A DNA stretch of 64,000 bases from Corticibacter populi (lineage in GTDB: Bacteria; Pseudomonadota; Gammaproteobacteria; Burkholderiales; Burkholderiaceae_C). The notes under the pieces were generated by a model that ran no database searches, was not told the origin of the DNA, and saw only the letters and a list, made by a program, of their open reading frames with translations. Positions 44,566-53,967 of this stretch are shown in pieces (the stretch's first letter is position 1; each line of letters opens with the position of its first letter). Both the position numbers and the translations under genes were made by a program. The stretch is taken from contig NZ_SGWR01000002.1 in the NCBI RefSeq assembly GCF_004217315.1, forward strand, positions 798,414 to 862,413, in the 5' to 3' direction.

Positions 44566-45077
44566 GCGAATCTGGGTCTTCGGGCCTGCTGGCACTCGAT
44601 GCCGAGAGCCTGTATGCCGACCTGCGCGCGGGCGTGGCGCGCCTGCTGGACAAGGACACGCAGCTGGCCGGCATCACCTCCGGCGGTGTCTGGCTGGGGG
44701 AGCGGTTGATCCGCGACCTGCAGCTGCCGCAGCCGCTGAGCACGCTCTCCTCGGCGCTGCACCGCGACGACTTCGCCCAGCGCGGCCTCACCGCCAGCGC
44801 CCAGACCTCGCTGGCCTTCGACGTCAACAGTGCCGACATCCTGGTGCTCGACGACGTGCTCTACACCGGCCGCACCATCCGCGCCGTCATCAACGAACTG
44901 TTCGACTATGGCCGCCCGGCGCGCGTACGCCTGGCGGTGCTGGTCGATCGCGGCGGACGGCAGCTGCCGATCCAGGCCGACTTTGCCGCCGCGCGCCTGT
45001 CGCTGCGCGCCAGCCAAAAGCTGGCACTGGCCCGCCGCGACGACGGCAGCCTGCACTTTGCCATCGAGGAGGCTTGA
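44562..45077 (+). CDS. pyrR: PyrR bifunctional regulator/uracil phosphoribosyltransferase
   Basis: This is a 171-residue PyrR-family phosphoribosyltransferase. The PRPP motif [18 protein letters not shown] is at about 89-106. [11 protein letters not shown] and [11 protein letters not shown] are family blocks. In Gram-positives PyrR attenuates pyr mRNA. In proteobacteria such as this its RNA-binding role is uncertain, and no pyr-type attenuator is seen before pyrB (7-base gap). The start has AAGGAG 8 bases upstream and overlaps the ruvX stop (ATGA). Confidence 0.95.
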   Translation: MSESGSSGLLALDAESLYADLRAGVARLLDKDTQLAGITSGGVWLGERLIRDLQLPQPLSTLSSALHRDDFAQRGLTASAQTSLAFDVNSADILVLDDVLYTGRTIRAVINELFDYGRPARVRLAVLVDRGGRQLPIQADFAAARLSLRASQKLALARRDDGSLHFAIEEA

Positions 45078-45084
45078 GAACACC

Positions 45085-46047
45085 ATGCTGGCCCGCCACA
45101 ACCCGCAGCTCAACAAGCACGGCGAACTCATCCACCTGCTCTCCACCGAGGGCCTCTCGCGCGACATCCTCACGCACATCCTGGACACCGCCAGCAACTT
45201 CGTCTCGGTGGCCGACCGCGAGGTCAAGAAAGTGCCGCTGCTGCGCGGCAAGAGCGTCTTCAACCTGTTCTTCGAGAACAGCACGCGCACCCGCACCACC
45301 TTCGACATCGCCGCCAAGCGCCTCTCGGCCGACGTGTTCACGCTGGACATCGGGCGTTCATCCACCGCCAAGGGCGAGACGCTGCTCGACACCGTGGCCA
45401 ACCTCTCGGCCATGGCCGCCGACATTTTTGTCGTGCGCCACAGCGAATCGGGCGCGCCCTACCTGATCGCGCAACACGTCGCGCCGCACGTGCACGTCGT
45501 CAATGCCGGCGACGGCCGCCATGCCCACCCCACGCAGGGGCTGCTGGACATGTACACCATCCGCCACTACAAGAAGGATTTCAGCAATCTCACGGTGGCC
45601 ATCGTCGGCGACGTGCTGCACTCGCGCGTGGCGCGCTCGGACATCCACGCGCTCACCACGCTGGGCTGCCCCGAGGTACGCGTGGTGGGCCCCAAGACGC
45701 TGGTGCCCGAAAACTTCTCGGCCATGGGCGCGCGGGTCTTCCACAATCTGGAAGACGGCATCCGTGGTGCCGACGTGGTCATCATGCTGCGGCTGCAGAA
45801 CGAGCGCATGAGCGGCGCGCTGCTGCCCTCCAGCCAGGAGTACTTCCAGACCTTCGGCCTCACGCCCGAGCGGCTGCAGCTGGCCAAACCCGATGCCATC
45901 GTCATGCACCCGGGGCCGATCAACCGCGGCGTCGAGATCGATTCGGACGTGGCCGACGGCCGCCAGAGCGTGATCCTGCCGCAGGTGACCTTCGGCATCG
46001 CCGTGCGCATGGCGGTGATGTCCATCGTCGCCGGCAACGAGGCCTGA
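45085..46047 (+). CDS. pyrB: Aspartate carbamoyltransferase catalytic chain
   Basis: This is the 320-residue catalytic chain of aspartate transcarbamoylase, the first committed step of pyrimidine synthesis. The carbamoyl-phosphate site is [11 protein letters not shown] (about 54-64). [11 protein letters not shown] carries the Ser/Lys loop, [12 protein letters not shown] is the middle motif, and [10 protein letters not shown] closes the aspartate domain. No pyrI is present. Instead the next gene is a dihydroorotase-like protein, as in the dodecameric ATCase complexes of pseudomonads. It follows pyrR by 7 bases. Confidence 0.97.
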   Translation: MLARHNPQLNKHGELIHLLSTEGLSRDILTHILDTASNFVSVADREVKKVPLLRGKSVFNLFFENSTRTRTTFDIAAKRLSADVFTLDIGRSSTAKGETLLDTVANLSAMAADIFVVRHSESGAPYLIAQHVAPHVHVVNAGDGRHAHPTQGLLDMYTIRHYKKDFSNLTVAIVGDVLHSRVARSDIHALTTLGCPEVRVVGPKTLVPENFSAMGARVFHNLEDGIRGADVVIMLRLQNERMSGALLPSSQEYFQTFGLTPERLQLAKPDAIVMHPGPINRGVEIDSDVADGRQSVILPQVTFGIAVRMAVMSIVAGNEA

Positions 46048-46100
46048 CGCGGCGTGCACGGCACCTCCCGCGTCCCCATCCAGCATCGCAAGGACATCGC

Positions 46101-47426
46101 ATGAAAACACTGATTCAGGGCGGCCGCATCATCGACCCAGCCAGCGGCCTGGACACCATCGGCAGCATCGCCATCGCCAGCGGCCGCATCGTCGGCATCG
46201 GCAGCCTGCCGGCCGACTTCGCCCCTGATCGCCAGATCGACGCCAACGGCCTCTGGGTGCTGCCCGGCCTGGTGGACCTGTGCGCACGCCTGGGCGAGCC
46301 CGGCTACGAGCATGCCGGCCTGCTCGAGACGGAAATGCATGCCGCCGCGGCCGGCGGCGTCACCAGCGTGGTCTGCCCGCCCGATACCGCCCCCATCCTC
46401 GACGAGGCGGGCCTGGTGGAGATGCTCAAGTTCCGCGCCGCCAACCTGCGCCAGTCCCGCCTGTTCCCGCTGGGCGCGCTCACCCGCGGCCTCAAGGGCG
46501 AGGTGCTGACCGAGCTGGCGCACCTCACCCACGCCGGCTGCATCGGCTTCAGCCAGGCCGACGTGGCGCTGCGCGACAACCAGGTGCTGCAGCGCGCGCT
46601 GCAGTACGCCAGCACCTTCGGCTACTCGGTGTGGCTGCGCCCGCAGGACCATGCACTGGGCAAGGGCGTGGCGGCCAGCAGCCCGCTGGCGCAGCGCCTG
46701 GGCCTCTCGGGCGTGCCGGTGGCGGCTGAGACCATTGCGCTGCACACCATCTTCGAACTGCTGCGCAGCGCCCCCTGCCACGTGCACCTGTGCCGCCTCA
46801 GCAGCGCCCAGGGCGTCGAGCTGGTGCGCCAGGCCAGGGCCGAAGGCCTGCCGGTGACCTGCGACGTCAGCATCAACTCGCTTTTCCTCACGGACCTGGA
46901 CATCGGCTTCTTCGACAGCCGCGCGCGCCTGAACCCGCCGCTGCGCCAGCAGCGCGACCGCGAGGCGCTGGCCGCCGCGCTGGCCGATGGCACCATCGAC
47001 GCGCTGGTCTCCGACCACACGCCGGTCGATGACGATGCCAAGACCATGCCCTTTGCGGAGGCCGCGCCCGGCGCCACGGGCCTGGAGCTGCTGCTGGCGC
47101 TGGCGCACAAGTGGTCGGACGATGCGCAGGTGCCACTGGCGCGCGCAATCGCTGCCGTCACCAGCGGCGCCGCGCAGGTCGCCGGCGAGGCGCTGGGCAC
47201 GCTGCGCGCCAGCGTCGGCCGGCTGGTGCAGGGCGGCGTGGCCGACCTGTGCCTGTATGACCCGGCCGCCAGCTGGGTGGTCGGCCCCGATGCGCTGCAA
47301 AGCAGCGGCAAGCAGACGCCTTTCGAGGGCTACGAGCTGCCCGGCCGCGTGCGCGCCACGCTGGTGGCGGGCGAGGTGGCCTTCGAGCGCGCCGCGCAGC
47401 CGGCTCCTCAGCCGGCCCATCCCTGA
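46101..47426 (+). CDS. pyrX: Dihydroorotase-like protein lacking the metal motif (PyrC', pseudo-DHOase)
   Basis: This is a 441-residue amidohydrolase-fold protein next to pyrB. Active dihydroorotases have GLVDxHVHLREPG at the start of the barrel. Here the segment reads GLVDLCARLGEPG (56-68), so both metal-binding histidines are replaced by Cys and Arg. DHTPVDDDAK is retained near 310. Such pseudo-DHOases are known in Pseudomonas, where they form a non-catalytic scaffold needed for assembly of active PyrB. That role is the likely one, so a genuine pyrC must lie elsewhere. The length is normal and there is no frameshift. The gap after pyrB is 53 bases. Confidence 0.93.
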   Translation: MKTLIQGGRIIDPASGLDTIGSIAIASGRIVGIGSLPADFAPDRQIDANGLWVLPGLVDLCARLGEPGYEHAGLLETEMHAAAAGGVTSVVCPPDTAPILDEAGLVEMLKFRAANLRQSRLFPLGALTRGLKGEVLTELAHLTHAGCIGFSQADVALRDNQVLQRALQYASTFGYSVWLRPQDHALGKGVAASSPLAQRLGLSGVPVAAETIALHTIFELLRSAPCHVHLCRLSSAQGVELVRQARAEGLPVTCDVSINSLFLTDLDIGFFDSRARLNPPLRQQRDREALAAALADGTIDALVSDHTPVDDDAKTMPFAEAAPGATGLELLLALAHKWSDDAQVPLARAIAAVTSGAAQVAGEALGTLRASVGRLVQGGVADLCLYDPAASWVVGPDALQSSGKQTPFEGYELPGRVRATLVAGEVAFERAAQPAPQPAHP

Positions 47427-47440
47427 GACGCCGACAAACC

Positions 47441-48112
47441 ATGCCTTCGAATCCCCCCACCTCCCTGTTCGATCCCAAGCGCATCCTGGCGCTGGCGCTC
47501 TACGTCATCACCCGGCCGGCCGACTACTTCCGCACCATGCCGCGCACGGGCGCGCTGGCCGAACCACTGGTGTTCGCCAGCGCCATGGCGGTCGTCTCGG
47601 CGCTGCTGGCGGCGCTGATCATGCTGGCCGGCGGCGGCGCCCGCGCCTCGCTGCTGGACATCCTGGTGACGGTGCCGCTGATGACCATCGGCGCGGCCTT
47701 CATCGTCGGCGGCATCCTGTTCCTGGTCTGGAAGCTGCTGGGCTCGCAGCAGCGCTATGAGACGGCGTTCCGCTGCGTGACCGCGACGCTGGCGATCAAC
47801 CCGCTGACGGTGATCATCAACCTGATTCCTTACCTGGGCATCCTGGTGGGCATCGCCTGGACCAGCTACCTGCTGGTCGTCGCCAGTGTCGAGGTGCACG
47901 GCATCGCCCGCCGCAAGGCCGCCATTACGTTCACGGTACTGGGCGTGCTGCTGGCGGGCTCGGCCCTGGTGGGCGAGTATTCGAGCCGGCAATTCAGCGC
48001 ACGGCTCGAGGCCATGGGCATCACGCAGGAAGAATTCAGCCAGATGTCGGCCGATGAAATCCGCGCCGTGGTCGAGAAGATGCTGCAGCCCGAGCTTGAG
48101 CCCCTGCCCTGA
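47441..48112 (+). CDS. Yip1-domain membrane protein
   Basis: This is a 223-residue inner-membrane protein with about five TM helices and the Yip1 pattern. It shows RILALALYVITRPADYFRTMPR near the N-terminus, then AFIVGGILFLVWKLLGS and NPLTVIINLIPYLGILVGI. A soluble C-terminal tail (about 185-223) is helical and acidic (ITQEEFSQMSADEIRAVVEK). Function is unknown. It lies 14 bases after the pseudo-DHOase gene and is probably co-transcribed. The TGA stop is followed directly by GAACCTG. Confidence 0.85.
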   Translation: MPSNPPTSLFDPKRILALALYVITRPADYFRTMPRTGALAEPLVFASAMAVVSALLAALIMLAGGGARASLLDILVTVPLMTIGAAFIVGGILFLVWKLLGSQQRYETAFRCVTATLAINPLTVIINLIPYLGILVGIAWTSYLLVVASVEVHGIARRKAAITFTVLGVLLAGSALVGEYSSRQFSARLEAMGITQEEFSQMSADEIRAVVEKMLQPELEPLP

Positions 48113-48135
48113 GAACCTGCTCCCAGGCGTTGCAC

Positions 48136-49332
48136 TCAGCCGAGCGCGCCCCGCGCATCGACACGCAAAACCTCCTCGACCACGCCTTCGCGCAGGCCGC
48201 CGCGCACGCCGATCATCACGTCGTGCAGGTTGACGGTGGGATCGCAGTGGCCCGGCACCAGCCAGAGCGTCTCGCCCAATGCCGGCAGCCCCCCGCCGGT
48301 ACCGGGATGGGCACTGGCACCGGCTGCCAGCGTGAGAATGCCATGCTCGTCGCCGCCATTGCCGAAGGCCAGCGCGGGCGGCGCGCCGAAGTTCCATACC
48401 GTGGGCAGGCCCGAGTCGATGGCGTGGCTCTTGTGGCCGGCGTCGCAGACGGCACGCTCGGCATGGCGCGAGATCACCTGGGTGTGCACGAAAAGCGCAT
48501 GCTCAAAGGCGGGCGCGCCGACCGGCCATTCGTTGCGGGCGTAGTCCGCATCCATGAACAGGAAGGAGCCTGGCTGCAGCTCGGTGTAGAGGCCGCTGGC
48601 GGCCTCGCTGACCAAGGTGCCGGTGCCCGCGCCGGTGATGCATGGCACGGCAATGCCGGCCGCCTGCAGCAGGGTTCGGGTCAGCACCACCTGCTGGTAA
48701 GCCTCCTGCATGGCCTGCGCGCGTTCGGTGTATGCGCGGATGTGCTGCGCGCCGCCATGGTAGGCGTGCAGGCCGGCAAAGGAGAGCGCCGGGTGGCGGC
48801 CGATCTGCTGCGCCAGCGCCAGTGCCTCGGCGCCGGGGGCGGCGCCGCAGCGGTCCTGCCCGATGTTGATCTCCACGAACACCGGCAGCGCCTCGCGCGG
48901 GCGCCGGGCAGGCGGCAGTGCCGCGATGGCGGCGGCCAGCTGTTCGATGCCATGGGCGCTGTCGGCCGCCAGCGCCAGCCGGCCACCCTCGGCCTGCAGC
49001 CGGACCGCCAGTGCCACCAGCCGCGCCAGCTTGGCGGGCGCGACCAACTGGTTGCTGAGGTAGATGTCGCGCATCCCGGCGGCGGCCAGCGCCTCGGCCT
49101 CGCCGGTTTTCTGCACGCAGCAGCCCACCGCCCCGGCCGCGACCAGCCGCTGGGCCAGCTGCGCGCATTTGTGCAGCTTGGCATGTGGGCGCCAGGCCAC
49201 GCCGTGGGCGCTGGCGAAAGCGGCCATGCGGGCGATGTTGCGCTCCATGGCGTCGAGGTCGATCACCAGCGCCGGGGTGTCGATGCTGGCGGCTGGTCTG
49301 CCCGGTGCGGGAATGGTCGGTGGTGCGTGCAT
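48136..49332 (-). CDS. PLP-dependent D-threonine aldolase/D-serine dehydratase-like (DSD1) enzyme
   Basis: This is a 398-residue fold-type III PLP enzyme. The N-terminal alanine-racemase-like barrel carries the PLP lysine in WRPHAKLHKC (about 47-56). TGAGTGT binds phosphate (about 236-242). The C-terminal DSD metal site shows GHCDPTVNLHD (His and Cys ligands, near 364-374). Such enzymes cleave D-threonine or D-3-hydroxyaspartate, or dehydrate D-serine; which applies here is open. The ATG at 49332 is used; a GTG 12 codons earlier is less likely. It is convergent to the Yip1 gene and divergent from trkA. Confidence 0.92.
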   Translation of the reverse strand: MHAPPTIPAPGRPAASIDTPALVIDLDAMERNIARMAAFASAHGVAWRPHAKLHKCAQLAQRLVAAGAVGCCVQKTGEAEALAAAGMRDIYLSNQLVAPAKLARLVALAVRLQAEGGRLALAADSAHGIEQLAAAIAALPPARRPREALPVFVEINIGQDRCGAAPGAEALALAQQIGRHPALSFAGLHAYHGGAQHIRAYTERAQAMQEAYQQVVLTRTLLQAAGIAVPCITGAGTGTLVSEAASGLYTELQPGSFLFMDADYARNEWPVGAPAFEHALFVHTQVISRHAERAVCDAGHKSHAIDSGLPTVWNFGAPPALAFGNGGDEHGILTLAAGASAHPGTGGGLPALGETLWLVPGHCDPTVNLHDVMIGVRGGLREGVVEEVLRVDARGALG

Positions 49333-49473
49333 GGTTCTTGCTCGGAATGCGGGTGGCGCCAGCGCCACGACATTGGCGGGCTCCGGGAGATGGGACAGAG
49401 CCGCCCTTCAGTATGATGACGCCACTGCCGCGATAAGAATCCGTTCAAAGCAACACCCAACCCCACCATTGCC

Positions 49474-51147
49474 ATGAAAATCATCATCCTCGGCGCCGGC
49501 CGCGTGGGCCAGGCAGTGGCCGACAGCCTGGTGCTCGAGCGCAACGATATCACGGTGATCGACACCGATCGCCAGCGCCTGCGCGACCTGGAGTCGCGCT
49601 ACGACCTGCGCGGCGTGCTGGGCAATGGCGTGGACCCGGCCGTGCTGGCCGATGCCGGTGCGCAGGACACGGACCTGCTGATCGCCTGCGCCAGCGCCGA
49701 CGAAACCAACCTGGTGTGCTGCAAGATCGGGCACATGGTCTTCAACATCCCGACGCGCATCGCGCGGGTGCGCTCGGGCGCCTGGATGGAGGAGTCCAAG
49801 CTGCTCGGCCCCGAGGGCTTCGCGGTGGACCATTGCCTGCGGCCCGAGGACTCGCTCACGCGCTACCTGAACCTGCTGGTGGAGTATCCGCAGGCCATGC
49901 AGGTGCGCGAGTTCGCCGGTGGCCGCGCCATGCTGGCCTCGGTGCGCGCGCGCGCGGCCGCGCCCATGGTCAGCCGCACCATCGGCGAGGTGCGTGCGCT
50001 GATGCCCGAGCTGCCGATGCGCATCGTGGCCATCTACCGGCGCTTTGCCGACCAGCCCGACCGCTTCATCCAGAGCGATGGCAGCACCCGCATCGAACCC
50101 GATGACGAGGTGTTCGTGCTGGCCGCGCGGGAGCACATTGCCGAGGTGCTGACGCTGCTGGCCAAACCCATCGAGGCGCCGGCCGTGACGGTGCGGCGCA
50201 TCATGATCGTCGATGGCGGCATCGTCGCTCTCAAGCTGGCGCAGTCGCTGGTGCAACAGCGCAAAGGCTATTACCGCATCAAGGTGGTCGAGCGCGACAG
50301 CGAGGTCAGCACGGGCCTGTCGGCCACCATGCCCGACGATGTGCTGCTCTTCAACGCCGAGGGCACGGACGAGGACTTCCTGGAGCAGGAAAGCATCGAA
50401 GAGGTGGACCTGCTGCTGGCGCTCTCCAACGACGACGAGAACAACATCATGACCAGCCTGCTGGCCAAGCGCATGGGCGCCAAGCGGGTGCTGGCGCTGA
50501 TCAACCAGCGCAGCTACGCCGACCTGATGCACGGCACGCAGGTGGACATTGCGCTCACGCCCGCGCAGGCCATGCTCGGCGAGTTGCTGACCTTCGTGCG
50601 CCAGGGCGACGTGCAGGCAGTGCACAGCCTGCGCCGCGGCGTCGCCGAGGCGCTGGAGATCGTCGCGCGCGGCGACGCGAAGACCTCGCGCGTGGTGGGC
50701 CACAAGGTCGGCGAGCTCAAGCTGCCGCGCGACGTGCACATCGGCCTGATCGCCCGGGGCCTGGAGCCCGCGCAGCCGCAGCCTGGTGCCGCCGGCGCCG
50801 ATGCTGCCGCCAATGCGGCAGCTGACGCAGCGGCGCCACCGGCACCGGACGCGCCAGCCTCCCCATCGACACGGGAGGCGTCGGCGCTGCCGGAGATGCA
50901 GGCCGCACAGGCTGCCGCTGCGGCGCCCTCGCCGGCCTCGGCACCCGCGCCCGCGGCCAGGCCAGCCGCCGAAACCGAGGCGGCAGCGGCACCGCCGGCA
51001 CCGGACGCGCCCCGCGAACCCCAGGTCATCTTCCCGAACCGGGACACGGTGATCGAATCGGGTGACCACGTCGTCTTCTTCCTGCCACACAAGCGCCTGG
51101 TGCGCGAAATCGAGAAGGTCTTCAGCGTCAAGCCGACCTTTTTCTGA
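49474..51147 (+). CDS. trkA: Trk potassium uptake protein TrkA with an Ala/Pro-rich insertion
   Basis: This is a 557-residue NAD-binding regulatory subunit of the Trk potassium system. It has two RCK modules: the first Rossmann GAGRVGQAVADSL (about 7-19), the second at VTVRRIMIVDGGIVALKLAQ (about 236-255). Typical TrkA is about 458 residues. The excess is a block of about 84 residues (about 431-514) inside the second C-terminal subdomain. It is almost pure Ala/Pro/Asp with short repeats (APPAPDAP occurs twice). After it the fold resumes with VIFPNRDTVIESGDHVVFFL. It forms an operon with trkH 27 bases downstream. Confidence 0.95.
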   Translation: MKIIILGAGRVGQAVADSLVLERNDITVIDTDRQRLRDLESRYDLRGVLGNGVDPAVLADAGAQDTDLLIACASADETNLVCCKIGHMVFNIPTRIARVRSGAWMEESKLLGPEGFAVDHCLRPEDSLTRYLNLLVEYPQAMQVREFAGGRAMLASVRARAAAPMVSRTIGEVRALMPELPMRIVAIYRRFADQPDRFIQSDGSTRIEPDDEVFVLAAREHIAEVLTLLAKPIEAPAVTVRRIMIVDGGIVALKLAQSLVQQRKGYYRIKVVERDSEVSTGLSATMPDDVLLFNAEGTDEDFLEQESIEEVDLLLALSNDDENNIMTSLLAKRMGAKRVLALINQRSYADLMHGTQVDIALTPAQAMLGELLTFVRQGDVQAVHSLRRGVAEALEIVARGDAKTSRVVGHKVGELKLPRDVHIGLIARGLEPAQPQPGAAGADAAANAAADAAAPPAPDAPASPSTREASALPEMQAAQAAAAAPSPASAPAPAARPAAETEAAAAPPAPDAPREPQVIFPNRDTVIESGDHVVFFLPHKRLVREIEKVFSVKPTFF

Positions 51148-51174
51148 CGCAGACCGACATCGACATCCATCGTC

Positions 51175-52641
51175 ATGAATGACTTTCAGCCCGTCCTGCG
51201 TGTTCTCTGCGGCCTGCTGGTGCTGTTTTCGCTGTGCCTGGCGCTGCCGCTGGGCGTCTCGCTGCTGAGCCATGACGGCCTGTGGCAGGACTACGCGCTG
51301 GCGCTGCTGCTGGGCGTGGGCCTGGGCGTCATCGGCTTCTGGCCGCTGCACCGCGACCGGCGCGAGCTGCAGCCACGCCACGGCGTGCTGCTGGTGACCA
51401 TGGTCTGGCTGGTGCTGCCGCTTTTCGCCACCGTTCCGCTGCTGCTGGTGATGCGCCATCTGCATGCCGGCATTTCCTTCACGCACGCCTATTTCGAGGC
51501 GGTCTCGGCGCTGACCACCACCGGCTCGACGGTGCTGCACGGCATCGACCGGCTGCCGCTCTCGATCAACGTCTGGCGCACCTTCATGCAGTGGCTCGGC
51601 GGCATGGGCATTCTGATCCTGGCGGTGGCCATCCTGCCGATGCTCGGCGTGGGCGGCAGCCAGGTTTTCAAAGCCGAGGTGGCCGGCCCGGTCAAGGATA
51701 CCAAGCTGACGCCGCGCATCACGCAGACCGCCAAGGGGCTGTGGAGCGTGTACGTGGGCCTGTCGCTGGCATGTTTTGCCGCCTACTGGGCCGGCGGCAT
51801 GGGCTGGGCCGATGCGCTGATGCACATGTTCACCACCGTCAGCCTGGGCGGCCTCTCCACCCATGACCGCAGCTTCGGCTACTTCGACTCGCCGCTGCTC
51901 GAGGCCATCGCGGTGCTCTTCATGCTGGTGGCCAGCTGCAACTTCGCGCTGTACTTCGTCGCCATGCGACGGCGCAGCCTGCGCGGCTTCTGGCGTGACG
52001 TGGAAGTGCGCGCGACCTTGCTGACTCTGGTCATCGGCGGCCTCTTCGTGACCGCACTGCTGTGGCTGCGCGGCACCTATGCGCCACTGGAGGCGCTGCG
52101 CCACGGCATGTTCAACACCATCTCGCTGGCCACCACCACCGGCTTTGCCAACACCGACTACCTGCTCTGGCCGGTGTTCGTGCCACTGCTGATGCTGTTC
52201 CTCTCGGGCCTGGCCACCAGCGCCGGTTCGACCGGCGGCGGCATCAAGATGATCCGCGTGCTCATCCTCGTGCAGCAGGGCATGCGCGAGCTCACCCGGC
52301 TGGTGCACCCACGCGCCATCAAGCCGGTGCGCCTGGGCAACCGCATCGTCGAGCCCAACATCATTTTCTCGGTGCTGGCCTTCATGCTGTTCTACTGGGC
52401 CACCATCCTGGTGCTGAGCATGCTGCTGATGCTCTCGGACCTGGACATCATCACCGCCTTCTCGGCGGTGATCGCCAGCCTGCATTGCGCCGGCCCCGGG
52501 CTCGGCCTGGTCGGTCCGGCCTCGACCTATGCGGAACTCAACGACTTCCAGCTCTGGGTGTGCTCGCTGGCCATGCTGCTCGGGCGCCTGGAGATCCTCA
52601 GCTTCATGGTGCTGCTGATGCCCTCGTTCTGGCGCCGCTGA
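51175..52641 (+). CDS. trkH: Trk potassium transporter membrane subunit TrkH
   Basis: This is a 488-residue potassium-translocating subunit with the four-repeat MPM fold. Selectivity-filter loops are visible: SALTTTGSTVLHG (about 111-123), TTVSLGGLSTHD (about 220-231), SLATTTGFANTDY (about 319-331) and the last near SLHCAGPGLGLVGP (about 436-449). Each has the conserved Gly. It works with TrkA from the preceding gene. Its length is normal and no break is seen. Confidence 0.96.
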   Translation: MNDFQPVLRVLCGLLVLFSLCLALPLGVSLLSHDGLWQDYALALLLGVGLGVIGFWPLHRDRRELQPRHGVLLVTMVWLVLPLFATVPLLLVMRHLHAGISFTHAYFEAVSALTTTGSTVLHGIDRLPLSINVWRTFMQWLGGMGILILAVAILPMLGVGGSQVFKAEVAGPVKDTKLTPRITQTAKGLWSVYVGLSLACFAAYWAGGMGWADALMHMFTTVSLGGLSTHDRSFGYFDSPLLEAIAVLFMLVASCNFALYFVAMRRRSLRGFWRDVEVRATLLTLVIGGLFVTALLWLRGTYAPLEALRHGMFNTISLATTTGFANTDYLLWPVFVPLLMLFLSGLATSAGSTGGGIKMIRVLILVQQGMRELTRLVHPRAIKPVRLGNRIVEPNIIFSVLAFMLFYWATILVLSMLLMLSDLDIITAFSAVIASLHCAGPGLGLVGPASTYAELNDFQLWVCSLAMLLGRLEILSFMVLLMPSFWRR

Positions 52642-52775
52642 GCGCGGCGGCTGCGGGTCGCCGCAGGTCCGCACGACTTACCTCAACAAAACAGTCCGGA
52701 AGTCTCCCGCCACGGGCGTCGCTGGTGGATACTTGGCGCCAACACCGTCAACCATCGCTTTGCCGCTGCACCGCC

Positions 52776-53747
52776 ATGCCTTCCCTGCCCCTCATCGACA
52801 TCAGCCCCCTCTACCAGGATGACGACGACGCGCTGCGCGCCGTGGCGCAGCAAATCGACCAGGCCTGCCGCGAATGGGGCTTCTTCTACATCACCGGCCA
52901 CCCCATCACCCAGGCGCGCATCGACGCGGTACTGGGCATGATGAAGGACTTCTACGCGCTGCCGCTGCAAGAGAAGCTCCAGATCGACATCACCCACAGC
53001 CCGCACCACCGCGGCTACGGCGCGCTGTCGGCCGAGCAACTCGACCCCGCCCAACCGGGCGACTACAAGGAAACCTTCAACATGGGTTTCCACATGCCCG
53101 AGGACCACCCGGATGTGCTGGCCGGCAAGCCGCTGCGCGGCCCCAACCGCCACCCGGACATCGCCGGCTGGCAGACGCTGATGGACCACCACTACCGCGA
53201 CATGCACGCTCTCTCGCTGACGCTGCTGCGCGCGCTGGCGGTGGCGCTGGGTGCCGGCAAGGATTTCTTCGACGCGCGCTTTCACGAACCCATCAGCGTG
53301 CTGCGCACCATCCACTACCCGCCACGCCCCGAAGGCAGCGGGGTGGTGCCGCACGGCGCCGGCGCCCACACCGACTATGGCTGCGTCACGCTGCTCTACC
53401 AGGACAAGGTCGGCGGCCTGCAGGTGCGCAACGCCCAGGGCGAGTGGATCGACGCACCTTCCATCGACGGCAGCTTTGTCGTCAACATCGGCGACATGAT
53501 GGCGCGCTGGAGCAACGACCGCTACAAGTCCACGCTGCACCGCGTCGTCAGCCCGCATGGTGCGGACCGGTACTCCATGCCGTTCTTCGCCGAACCCAAC
53601 CCGGACACCGTGATCGACTGCCTGCCCGGCTGCTTCGATGCCGACAGCCCGCCCAAGTACCAGCCCACCACCTGCAGCGCCTACATGCTCGGCCGGTTTG
53701 CCGAGACCTATGCACACCGGCGCACCGAGCCGCAGCCCGCCGGCTGA
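52776..53747 (+). CDS. Fe(II)/2-oxoglutarate dioxygenase, isopenicillin N synthase-like (copy 4)
   Basis: This is a 323-residue isopenicillin-N-synthase-like oxygenase. DIOX_N begins MPSLPLIDISPLY, with FYALPLQEKLQID at about 59-71. Iron ligands are His198 and Asp200 (HTDYG) and His255 (STLHRVVS). The RxS motif is Arg265-Ser267. Unlike copies 1-3 it stands alone, 134 bases after trkH and just before tRNA-Ser, with no transporter nearby. The frame is open for 700 bases upstream but that part overlaps trkH and is not coding. Its sequence is closest to the general bacterial 2OG-oxygenase type; no substrate can be named. Confidence 0.92.
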   Translation: MPSLPLIDISPLYQDDDDALRAVAQQIDQACREWGFFYITGHPITQARIDAVLGMMKDFYALPLQEKLQIDITHSPHHRGYGALSAEQLDPAQPGDYKETFNMGFHMPEDHPDVLAGKPLRGPNRHPDIAGWQTLMDHHYRDMHALSLTLLRALAVALGAGKDFFDARFHEPISVLRTIHYPPRPEGSGVVPHGAGAHTDYGCVTLLYQDKVGGLQVRNAQGEWIDAPSIDGSFVVNIGDMMARWSNDRYKSTLHRVVSPHGADRYSMPFFAEPNPDTVIDCLPGCFDADSPPKYQPTTCSAYMLGRFAETYAHRRTEPQPAG

Positions 53748-53775
53748 CAAGCCGTTCGCATGCCATAAACTCTGC

Positions 53776-53781
53776 TAGAAT
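53776..53781 (+). promoter_or_regulatory. Probable -10 box of tRNA-Ser
   Basis: TAGAAT lies about 30 bases upstream of the tRNA 5' end, at the expected distance for a short leader. The -35 region is weak (TTCGCA near 53755-53760). Confidence 0.4.
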
Positions 53782-53811
53782 GCGCTGCTTCGCCATGCAG
53801 CGACCCAACCA

Positions 53812-53903
<92 letters not shown>

Positions 53904-53932
53904 AAGCAAAGTCATTCTTTGATTTTGACCGT

Positions 53933-53967
53933 AAAGAAGCCACCGAACCGGTGGCTTCTTTGCTTTT
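53933..53967 (+). terminator. Rho-independent terminator after tRNA-Ser
   Basis: A perfect 13-bp stem AAAGAAGCCACCG/CGGTGGCTTCTTT with an AAC loop is followed by TGCTTTT. This is the clearest intrinsic terminator in the window. Confidence 0.85.

Noticed and set aside
44562-45085. PyrR-dependent attenuator before pyrB
   Set aside because: The pyrR-pyrB gap is 7 bases and pyrR overlaps ruvX, leaving no space for terminator/antiterminator structures.
49408-52674. A 1088-codon antisense frame over trkA-trkH
   Set aside because: Its composition is His/Gln/Arg/Ala-rich and it is the exact shadow of two well-conserved genes.
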